From positions 124,001-188,000 of the forward strand of contig NZ_VXCA01000027.1 of NCBI RefSeq assembly GCF_011369485.1: a stretch of DNA of 64,000 nucleotides, given 5' to 3'. Positions 16,409-23,677 of this stretch are shown here, in pieces. Source of the stretch: Pseudomonas atagonensis. Its GTDB lineage: Bacteria; Pseudomonadota; Gammaproteobacteria; Pseudomonadales; Pseudomonadaceae. The notes beneath the pieces were generated by a model. It ran no database searches. It saw only the letters and a program-made list of their open reading frames with translations, and was not told the origin of the DNA. A program made the translations under genes and the position numbers. Within the stretch, counting starts at the first letter, position 1; each line of letters begins with the position of its first letter.

Positions 16409-18538
16409 TCACATTTCAAATTCCGATTGCAGCGCAGCCCTTACGCAATACAGCACGCCTTCGGGTACCCGACCGGCAAACAGCTCGGCCACTTCGGCGA
16501 CCGACGGCAACTCGCCTTCGCCGTCGAGGAACGCGTCCTGCACTTCGCCCATCAGCTCTTCAGGCAAGTCCAGCGCCTGCTCCAGCGACAACTGCTGTTT
16601 GCCGATGGCCTCGGCCAGCATCGCATAGACGTTCTTTTCCGAGCACTGCAACTGCCCGGCGATCTGCATCGGCGTCATGCCGGCGCGGGCCAGAGTGATC
16701 AGTTCGTGGCGTACGTCGGCCACCACTTTCGGCGCCTCGGCTTCGCCACCGAGCACTTCGAGGAAGGCTTCGCCGTAACGCTCCAGCTTGCGTGCGCCGA
16801 CGCCGCTGACCCGGGCCATGTCCGCCAGCGAGGTCGGCTGGCTGCGGAGCATTTCCAGCAGGGTCGAGTCGGGGAAGATGACGTACGGCGGCACGCCGTG
16901 TTCTTCCGCCAGTTTGCGTCGCAGGGCACGCAACGCCTCCCACTGTTCCCGCTCTTCGCCGCGCACCAGTTGGCTGGCCGGGCTCTTGCTGCCGCTCTTG
17001 GCGGTGACTTGCGGTTTCAGGTCGCGGCGCAACTCCAGAGTCACTTCACCCTTGAGCAGCGGTCGGCATGTGTCGCTCAAACGCAAACCGCCGTAGCCCT
17101 CGTGATCGACATCGGCCAGACCGCGTGCCACCAACTGGCGGAACAGCGAGCGCCACTCGCTCTCGCTCAGCGCCTTGCCGACGCCGTACACCGACAAGTG
17201 CTGATGGCCGAAGCTGCGAACCTTTTCGTTGTCCTTGCCCAGCAACACGTCCACCAGATGGCCGACGCCGTAACGCTGGCCAGTACGATAGATCGCCGAC
17301 AGCGCCTGACGTGCCGGCTCGGTGGCGTCCCAGGTCTGCACGCCGTCGGTGCAGTTGTCGCAATGACCGCACGGCTCGGGCATGTCTTCGTCGAAGTACG
17401 CCAGCAGCGTCTGACGACGGCAGCGGGTTTCTTCGCACAGCGAAAGCATCGCGTCGAGCTTGTGCTGCTCCAGACGCTTGTGCCGCTCATCGCCTTCGGA
17501 GTTCTGCAGCATCTGCTTGAGCATCACCACGTCTTGCAGACCGTAGGCCATCCAGGCATCCGCCGGCAGACCGTCACGGCCACCGCGACCGGTTTCCTGG
17601 TAATACGCCTCAAGGGACTTCGGCAGATCAAGGTGCGCGACGAACCGCACGTTGGGTTTGTCGATGCCCATGCCGAACGCCACGGTCGCCACCATGATCA
17701 GGCCTTCCTCGTTGAGGAAGCGCTTCTGGTGATAAGCGCGCAGATCGTTGGGCAAGCCGGCGTGATACGGCAGCGCCGGGAAGCCCTGCTCGCTCAAGAA
17801 TGCCGCCACTTCCTCGACTTTTTTGCGTGACAGGCAATAGACGATGCCGGCATCGCTGCGGCGCTCGGCGAGGAACGCCAGCAACTGCTTGCGCGGCTGC
17901 TCCTTGGGCACGATGCGGTAGAAGATGTTCGGCCGGTCGAAGCTCGACAGGAAACGCTCGGCGTTCTGCAAATGCAGGCGGGTGACGATTTCTTCGCGGG
18001 TGCGTTTGTCGGCTGTGGCGGTCAGGGCGATGCGCGGCACGTCGGGGAACATTTCCGCCAACTGCCCCAGTTGCAGGTATTCCGGGCGGAAGTCATGGCC
18101 CCATTGCGACACGCAGTGCGCCTCGTCGATGGCGAACAACGCAATGTTCAAACCTTGCAGGAACGACAGCATGCGCGGTTGCACCAGACGCTCGGGCGCC
18201 AGATAGAGCATCTTCACTTCGCCGCGTTTGATGCGGTTGGCGAGGTCGCGCTGCTGTTCGGCGCTCAATGTGGAGTTCAACGCAGCAGCCGCCACGCCCA
18301 GCTCTTCAAGGGTGGCGACCTGATCATCCATCAACGCGATCAGCGGCGACACCACCACAGCCAGACCCTCGCGCAACAGCGCCGGCACCTGGAAGCACAG
18401 GGATTTGCCGCCACCGGTAGGCATCAGCACCAGCGCATCACCGCCGCTGGCCACGCGCTCAATGATTGCACCCTGACGGCCACGGAAACTGTCGTAGCCG
18501 AAGATGTCCTTGAGGACGCGTTGAGCCTGTTCGAGCAT
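16409..18538 (-). CDS. recQ: ATP-dependent DNA helicase RecQ
   Basis: The 709-residue protein is a complete RecQ: motif I MPTGGGKSLCFQ (K45), DEAHC with WGHDFRPEY (about 138-155), motif VI QETGRGGRDG, a zinc-binding RQC subdomain (CRRQTLLAYFDEDMPEPCGHCDNC), a winged helix and an HRDC domain (about 515-600). An extra C-terminal segment of about 90 residues rich in helices (MTPMQIAGQLQCSEKNVYAM) resembles a helix-turn-helix, as in other Pseudomonas RecQ. It is a 3'-5' helicase that acts in the RecF recombination pathway. Start ATG 18538. Transcribed towards the MarR gene. Confidence 0.96.
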   Translation of the reverse strand: MLEQAQRVLKDIFGYDSFRGRQGAIIERVASGGDALVLMPTGGGKSLCFQVPALLREGLAVVVSPLIALMDDQVATLEELGVAAAALNSTLSAEQQRDLANRIKRGEVKMLYLAPERLVQPRMLSFLQGLNIALFAIDEAHCVSQWGHDFRPEYLQLGQLAEMFPDVPRIALTATADKRTREEIVTRLHLQNAERFLSSFDRPNIFYRIVPKEQPRKQLLAFLAERRSDAGIVYCLSRKKVEEVAAFLSEQGFPALPYHAGLPNDLRAYHQKRFLNEEGLIMVATVAFGMGIDKPNVRFVAHLDLPKSLEAYYQETGRGGRDGLPADAWMAYGLQDVVMLKQMLQNSEGDERHKRLEQHKLDAMLSLCEETRCRRQTLLAYFDEDMPEPCGHCDNCTDGVQTWDATEPARQALSAIYRTGQRYGVGHLVDVLLGKDNEKVRSFGHQHLSVYGVGKALSESEWRSLFRQLVARGLADVDHEGYGGLRLSDTCRPLLKGEVTLELRRDLKPQVTAKSGSKSPASQLVRGEEREQWEALRALRRKLAEEHGVPPYVIFPDSTLLEMLRSQPTSLADMARVSGVGARKLERYGEAFLEVLGGEAEAPKVVADVRHELITLARAGMTPMQIAGQLQCSEKNVYAMLAEAIGKQQLSLEQALDLPEELMGEVQDAFLDGEGELPSVAEVAELFAGRVPEGVLYCVRAALQSEFEM

Positions 18539-18803
18539 AAAAACTCCAAAAATCTACCGAAACATCCCTGCACAGGCTGGTTCAAGACAGCCACGGCTGT
18601 TTAAACAAAACGTAAGGGCGCGTTGCATGGCGGCCGATTACGGGCAGGGAGCGCAAAACGCGGCAGTATACCCGAGCGCTCCACTGCACAGGGTGCCGCT
18701 GATAAGACACTGCCAATTAGGCCAAATCTGCCGTGCGGCTGGCTTGAGGGCTCAAGAAGGCCTAGAATTCCCGCATTGTTTATTCCCCCAAGGTAGCCCT
18801 TTA

Positions 18804-19391
18804 ATGTCCTTCGCCGAGCAACTAACCCGCCTGCAAGTCTTCCTCGACGCCGACGAGCTGCATGAAGAGGCGCTGGACTACGTGGCCGCCCACGGTTACC
18901 TGACCGCGCTGTCGATCTGCTCGGAAGAAGTGCCGGAGCGTGAGTGGATCGACGCCCTCTTCTCCGAAGAGCCGCACTACACCGATGAGGCACAGCGCGC
19001 AGAGATCGAAGCCACCCTGATCGGCCTGAAGGCGCACATCGCCCGTCAACTGGCGTCCGATGAAGAATTCGAACTGCCGTGCGATCTGGATCTGGGCGAT
19101 GAGCCGGACGATTCCGAACTGCGCGGCTGGTGCATCGGTTTCATGGAAGGCGTGTTCCTGCGCGAAGCGGCCTGGTTCGAAACCGCCGAAGAAGAAGTCA
19201 GCGAAATGCTCTTGCCGATCATGGTCGGTTCGGGTCTGTTCGACGAACAGCCCGAGTTCGAAGACATCGCCAAGGACGCCAACCTGATGGACGACATGAT
19301 CGTGCAGATCCCGGAAGCCCTGACCGCGCTGTACCTGCTGTGCCAGGCGCCCGACGAAAAACCGGCGATCCTCAAGCCACGTCACCACTAA
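18804..19391 (+). CDS. YecA / UPF0149 family protein
   Basis: The 195-residue protein starts at ATG 18804, 10 bases after an AAGG-type site; upstream in-frame codons lack family resemblance. It is acidic and helical with the UPF0149 signature DDSELRGWCIGFMEGVFL and a conserved EEEVSEMLLPIMVGSG stretch. It lacks the C-terminal SEC-C zinc motif that true YecA carries. The family has no settled function. It is followed after 10 bases by a DUF454 membrane protein and is probably cotranscribed with it. A TAGAAT -10-like hexamer lies at 18763. Confidence 0.87.
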   Translation: MSFAEQLTRLQVFLDADELHEEALDYVAAHGYLTALSICSEEVPEREWIDALFSEEPHYTDEAQRAEIEATLIGLKAHIARQLASDEEFELPCDLDLGDEPDDSELRGWCIGFMEGVFLREAAWFETAEEEVSEMLLPIMVGSGLFDEQPEFEDIAKDANLMDDMIVQIPEALTALYLLCQAPDEKPAILKPRHH

Positions 19392-19401
19392 GATCCGGCC
19401 T

Positions 19402-19797
19402 ATGGACAACCCCATAGGCAACCGCTCCCTGATGCTGCGCTACATCCTGCTGGCCGTCGGCTGGCTCAGCGTGGCATTGGGGGTGATCGGTATTTTCCTG
19501 CCCGTCCTGCCCACCACCCCTTTCCTTCTGCTGGCGGCCGCGTGCTTCGCCCGCAGCTCCCCACGTTTCTACCGCTGGCTGGTCGAGCATCCCCGGCTCG
19601 GGCCATGGATTCGCGATTATCTTGATGGCAATGGAATACCGCTTAAGGGCAAGGTCTACGCGATCGGGCTGATGTGGGCGAGCATTCTGTTCTCGTGTTA
19701 CCTGGTGCCGCTGGTGTGGGCACGGGGGTTCATGCTGACGAGTGCGGTGCTGGTGACGGTCTATATCCTTCGCCAGAAGACGTTGCGTAAATCCTGA
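19402..19797 (+). CDS. YbaN / DUF454 family inner-membrane protein
   Basis: The 131-residue protein has three to four hydrophobic helices and the DUF454 signature: LGVIGIFLPVLPTTPFLLLAAACFARSSPRFYRWLVEHP followed by LGPWIRDY and the basic GIPLKGKVYAI. The family (E. coli YbaN) is membrane-bound with unknown function; in Pseudomonas, members are often linked to haem or iron genes, but not here. The start lies 10 bases after the YecA-family stop, so the two form an operon. Confidence 0.9.
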   Translation: MDNPIGNRSLMLRYILLAVGWLSVALGVIGIFLPVLPTTPFLLLAAACFARSSPRFYRWLVEHPRLGPWIRDYLDGNGIPLKGKVYAIGLMWASILFSCYLVPLVWARGFMLTSAVLVTVYILRQKTLRKS

Positions 19798-19942
19798 GCC
19801 TCCCCGCCCGATACCGTTCGTCGAAAACCCTCTTTTACCTGTCAGATATGACAGTAGGCAAGCCAACGCGTCAGCGCTCTAATCCTTCGTCAATGGTGCC
19901 GACATCCAGACATTCGGGCACCCCTTGAGAAGGTGCGCGTAC

Positions 19943-22618
19943 ATGAACAGTCCACTAATAGCGTCCGGTTCCACACCCAATACAGTCGTCGTTTTCCCGC
20001 CTGACCGCAGCGGCATCGGTGTACTTGCCGTACCCCCGCCTTATCCGGTCGGATACAAGTTTCAGCCGGACGGCAGCCTGGGCGTCAACATCAACATGGT
20101 GAACGGCGACCGCGATGGCTTGCTGATTTACATACTCGCCTATGTGAACATGGCCATCGGCGACTACATCAAAGTATTCATCGAAACGAAAAACGTGCCG
20201 GTGGTGGAGTTTCCAGTTACCGACGCACATTTCGACAGCAACAGGAACCCGAAAGACATTCCCTGTTATATCTCCGCCGTTAACATGAAAGGCAAGTTTG
20301 CTCCCCTGCTATCGGAAAAGAAGGATATCTGGGTCGAGGTTCGCCGTATCAGCGACAACTCTACGGAGGACTCACCGCATGCCCTGCTGTTCTATAAACA
20401 TCCAGCCCCGGGCGAGCCTGACACGGATGGCGGCAAGCCATTCAATCAGGGTCTGAAATTGCCCGTCGCCTCGAAGCCGATCATCGATAAGAACGTAATC
20501 AAGCACGGGATGTCTGTGACGGTACTGGAGTACTTCAATCAGCAAATCGGCGACACCGTGGTACTTGCTTTCGGCCCGCTGGTGCTTGAAATCGAAGTCA
20601 CCGTACCGGGCGATGTAGTGTTCAAACTCACGCCCGAAATGCTCGCCACCCTCAAACCCACCAACCTGATAATCGTGCGCTGGGAAGTCTTCGATGTGGT
20701 TGAGAACTCCAGTGGCTGGTCGGATGCACTGGAGATTGATTTCATACCCGACATCGAATTGCTGGTTGCCCCAGTTTTCGAACTGGCCGATATCAACGAC
20801 GTGGTGCACCACGATCGGCTCGGCGGCGGCCCTATGCCGATATTGATTACAGGGAATTTCGTGATTGGTGATGTGGTGGTGCTTTTGCTTAAGGGCGTCA
20901 CCGAAGGGGGCGATCCCGTTAGCCATAGCTACTCGATTCCAGTATTAGCCGCCACTCGCTTGCTGAGACAACATGTCGAAAACTTCCGCGTGCAAAACCT
21001 CATCAGAGGCAGTTGCCGCGCGACCTACGCGCTGACCCGAGCCGACAAGCCCCTAGTCGATAAGACCCAGCAGTCGCAACCCGCTGATGTCACCATTACC
21101 GGTGGAACATTCAAACTGGGCCAAGCCACCGTCACGCCACTGGAAAATACCGACACCATCCCCGTGGATACCCTGAAGGTCACGGTGCAGTTCGCCGACT
21201 ATTGGCCCCTGAAATCAGAAGCGACTGTCCAACTACACTGGCAAACCGTCGACGATGCGGGGGTGCCGGCCCTTGTCATTCTCCAAGATATCGTCACCGA
21301 CCCGACGCTACCCATCATTTTCAAGGTACCTGCCAAATATGTCGGCCCTTACCCCGGTTCGTCGCTGAAAGTGCGATGCGCGATCATCAATCCGAACAAA
21401 GTCGGGGTCATGTCCGAACCGCTGCCGTTGAAGATCGGTGACGAGAAGGTCATCGAGTTGCAACCACCGTTTTTGGTGAAGCCGGTGGTGAGCCCGATTG
21501 ATCCGCTGGCCCATCCCGATGGCGTAACTGCGCGGTTTGAATTTCCTGATGCGGGGAAGGAGGATCTCGCACGATTGATTGTAGTCAGCCCAAAGGGCTC
21601 AGTGACGTTTCCATTGGTAGCGTTCAACAGCAACAACCGGGTCAATACCCTCTTGATCGTGGCGATGTTGGCAAGCTGGCACGGGCAAGTGGTTCATTTG
21701 CGCTGGAACCTGAATCGTGGGGGCGAGAAGATCGCGCAGTCGCCATTGCTGAAGTTTGATGTGAAGAAGATTGCGGATGGGGATCCACGATTGCCCGTCC
21801 CGGTCATTGATCAAGCTGACTCTGCAAAAGTACTGGACCTCAACGCTTTCAAAGAGCAACCGTCAGTAAAATTCAACTCATGGCCATTTTCTGTAGGCAA
21901 TTATACTGTCGATATAGATATCGAAGGCACCTATACTTTCTCGGTCATCCGGGGTGGAACACTAACTCCCGATGAAACACTGAATGGCTTCAGTCGTCCC
22001 ATTTCGCGAGAGCAGCTGTTATTACTTAAAAACAATTCAGTATTCCGGGTCAAGACGACCGTGCACTTCAAAAATGACCCGCAAAGCAAGGTGGCATTCC
22101 CGTATTCCACCCCCTATATAATCAAAAATGCGCTCCCGATATTGTCGGAAAACTTTGACAACTACGGAACAAATGTCATTGGGGTTGGCGGATACATCCA
22201 GTTGCCAAGCATGACCATCAGATTTCTCGAGAAAGATGGCAACTTGGGAATCACCGCCCTGTCGAGTATTGCACCTGTACACGGTGGCCCGTTCCCTGAA
22301 ATACCGGGCGCCAGTTCGGGGCAGATCCTCCAGATGCACGTCAATGCGACCGGACGTTCGCAGAACATGCTTATTGAATTCAACTGGGGATACTCTTACG
22401 TCCAATGCTATTGCCGATTCGTTCAATTCGGCAATATCATTGTTAATTTCTTAGACAAGGACAAAAAGAAAATAAATCCTGATCAATATCTTAAAAATTA
22501 CCCCTACGAACAGTTAGTGGCCTTCAAAGCGCCAGGAAATTATATTTGGTACATGCAAATCATTACATATCAAATGGATTTGATTGCATTCGACCACTTC
22601 ACTATGCAGCGCGTGTAA
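19943..22618 (+). CDS. Large beta-rich protein with Ig-like repeats, function unknown
   Basis: The 891-residue protein starts at ATG 19943 (AAGG upstream). I do not recognise the family with confidence. No signal peptide or membrane helix is visible. Residues about 30-650 look like five or six tandem beta-sandwich units of about 110-120 residues; several contain GDTVVLxxG- or IGDVVVLLLKG-type strands, then F-K-L/V-P and a return strand ending with S-x-x-L. A distinct C-terminal module (about 725-891) begins ENFDNYGTNVIGVGGYIQ and could be a jelly-roll carbohydrate-binding or similar domain. The 3' third is visibly richer in A+T than its surroundings, hinting at recombination or transfer. A hairpin terminator follows. 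Possible roles (surface adhesin, effector, insect-associated protein) cannot be told apart from sequence alone. Confidence 0.8.
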   Translation: MNSPLIASGSTPNTVVVFPPDRSGIGVLAVPPPYPVGYKFQPDGSLGVNINMVNGDRDGLLIYILAYVNMAIGDYIKVFIETKNVPVVEFPVTDAHFDSNRNPKDIPCYISAVNMKGKFAPLLSEKKDIWVEVRRISDNSTEDSPHALLFYKHPAPGEPDTDGGKPFNQGLKLPVASKPIIDKNVIKHGMSVTVLEYFNQQIGDTVVLAFGPLVLEIEVTVPGDVVFKLTPEMLATLKPTNLIIVRWEVFDVVENSSGWSDALEIDFIPDIELLVAPVFELADINDVVHHDRLGGGPMPILITGNFVIGDVVVLLLKGVTEGGDPVSHSYSIPVLAATRLLRQHVENFRVQNLIRGSCRATYALTRADKPLVDKTQQSQPADVTITGGTFKLGQATVTPLENTDTIPVDTLKVTVQFADYWPLKSEATVQLHWQTVDDAGVPALVILQDIVTDPTLPIIFKVPAKYVGPYPGSSLKVRCAIINPNKVGVMSEPLPLKIGDEKVIELQPPFLVKPVVSPIDPLAHPDGVTARFEFPDAGKEDLARLIVVSPKGSVTFPLVAFNSNNRVNTLLIVAMLASWHGQVVHLRWNLNRGGEKIAQSPLLKFDVKKIADGDPRLPVPVIDQADSAKVLDLNAFKEQPSVKFNSWPFSVGNYTVDIDIEGTYTFSVIRGGTLTPDETLNGFSRPISREQLLLLKNNSVFRVKTTVHFKNDPQSKVAFPYSTPYIIKNALPILSENFDNYGTNVIGVGGYIQLPSMTIRFLEKDGNLGITALSSIAPVHGGPFPEIPGASSGQILQMHVNATGRSQNMLIEFNWGYSYVQCYCRFVQFGNIIVNFLDKDKKKINPDQYLKNYPYEQLVAFKAPGNYIWYMQIITYQMDLIAFDHFTMQRV

Positions 22619-22658
22619 CAAGAAAAGAGCATGTAATTGATTTTCAGCCAGACCCTTC

Positions 22659-22694
22659 AAGCCCGCACCTCCTTTAATCCGGAAGTGCGGGCTT
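22659..22694 (+). terminator. Rho-independent-like hairpin after the 891-residue protein gene
   Basis: AAGCCCGCAC (22659-22668) pairs with GTGCGGGCTT (22685-22694) over a 16-base loop; a short T-containing tail follows. It lies about 40 bases after the stop. Confidence 0.65.
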
Positions 22695-22837
22695 TGTCGT
22701 TCCGCGCCTTCGAAAACCCTTGTTGAATAGTGTTGAAACTTATGTCCGAAAAGCCACACGACCTTGCGCCTTTGCCTACGCATCCGCCAGAATCCGCCGG
22801 CTTGTGCGTCTTTAATGCGGGTTCTATTGTTTGGCGG

Positions 22838-23007
22838 TCGCTGAAAAACAGCGATCGGGTTTAGCGATCCGGATCTCTACAGACGCAACAAAGCCCACTC
22901 TCAATTGCAGTATCTTCTCTGCACTTGGCGTAATGGTGGCTGTGCGTGGGAGACCTTCGGGTCTACCCGGGGTTTCTGTGACCCGGATCGCTAACCTGCG
23001 TACAGCC
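22838..23007 (+). promoter_or_regulatory. Structured leader RNA candidate upstream of the DUF6124 gene
   Basis: A strong three-way-junction fold is readable: outer stem GGCTGTGCG (22938-22946) with CGTACAGCC (22999-23007), nine pairs; inside it a UUCG-capped hairpin GAGACC-TTCG-GGTCT (about 22950-22964) and CCGGG (from 22967) with CCCGG (22982-22986). Upstream, TCGCTG-AAAAA-CAGCGA (22838-22854) is another hairpin, and AGCGATCCGG (22863-22872) is perfectly complementary to CCGGATCGCT (22983-22992), which would break the third stem. This gives two mutually exclusive structures 60 bases before the coding region, as in a cis-regulatory RNA. The sequence is also open in the DUF6124 frame, so over-long gene calls are a risk. 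Confidence 0.6.
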
Positions 23008-23067
23008 GCCACCTTTACTTGTTTAGCGATGAGTCGTGGCGGCTCAGTCCAATCACGGAGATTCGCC

Positions 23068-23442
23068 ATGATCAAACCAACGCCAAACCCGCCCGAAGTC
23101 GATTCGACTTCGCCCTACGAAACCCTCGACTCAAAGAAATTCCACGAAGCCGCCGACCGCGCCCTCGATCACTACCTCAATCCCCTCCTCCCGCGAAAAC
23201 CGCTACTCAAACCCAGCACCCGCTACCTCATCGCCCCCGGCATCGACAGCGAAGAACTGCTGGCTGACGCCTGCGAAACCCTCACGTCGGCCAAGGTCAT
23301 GGCCAACGATTTCGCCGGGCTGCTCGATGCGCCGCAGCGTCATGTGCTGTTGGGGATTGCGCAACTGATCATGCTGGGTGAACTGGCGGTGAATCGGGTG
23401 CTGGATAATCTGGAGTTGACTGAGAAAGCGAGTCCTCAGTAG
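23068..23442 (+). CDS. DUF6124 family protein
   Basis: The 124-residue protein starts at ATG 23068, with CGGAG 7 bases upstream. The reading frame is open for a further 79 codons upstream, but those cover the structured leader and are unlikely to be protein. The body, from LDSKKFHEAADRALDHYL to QLIMLGELAVNRVLDNL, is helical and matches the small DUF6124 proteins that are abundant and paralogous in Pseudomonas; their role is unknown. The proline-rich N-terminal 20 residues are probably disordered. It has its own leader and shares a bidirectional terminator with the adhesin gene. Confidence 0.82.
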   Translation: MIKPTPNPPEVDSTSPYETLDSKKFHEAADRALDHYLNPLLPRKPLLKPSTRYLIAPGIDSEELLADACETLTSAKVMANDFAGLLDAPQRHVLLGIAQLIMLGELAVNRVLDNLELTEKASPQ

Positions 23443-23453
23443 CGAGGGGGTTC

Positions 23454-23600
23454 TGCGGCGAGGAGGTTCAGCGAAACGTTGCACCGCCCCACCCGGCTGC
23501 GACGCCGTCGTAAAACCTGTGTGCGGAGCCTTCCTGATGTACCGAAGTCTCAGGTTTTGGGGCTGCTCCGCAACCCAACGGGGATAAATCCTCTCGCCAC
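23454..23600 (+). repeat. Long inverted repeat, Pseudomonas intergenic family (copy 3, degenerate)
   Basis: The left arm GCGGCGAGGAGGTTCAGCG is degraded, while the right arm keeps CAACGGGGATAAATCCTCTC and GCCAC. This is the same family as the elements at 524 and 2548. Confidence 0.7.
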
Positions 23601-23621
23601 ATTTGGATGAGTGAACCATAA

Positions 23622-23659
23622 AAAACCCGCCGCCCCGATCACTCGGGACGGCGGGTTTT
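23622..23659. terminator. Bidirectional terminator between the DUF6124 and adhesin genes
   Basis: AAAACCCGCCG (23622-23632) pairs with CGGCGGGTTTT (23649-23659), and the inner CCCCGA/TCGGGA bases extend the stem. A-runs on one side and T-runs on the other let it work for both convergent genes. Confidence 0.88.
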
Positions 23660-23677
23660 GTTGTTTCAGCGCTCAGG

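Noticed and set aside
22659..22694. Second structured RNA or sRNA after the 891-residue gene
   Set aside because: A simple hairpin directly after a stop is adequately explained as the end of that transcript.
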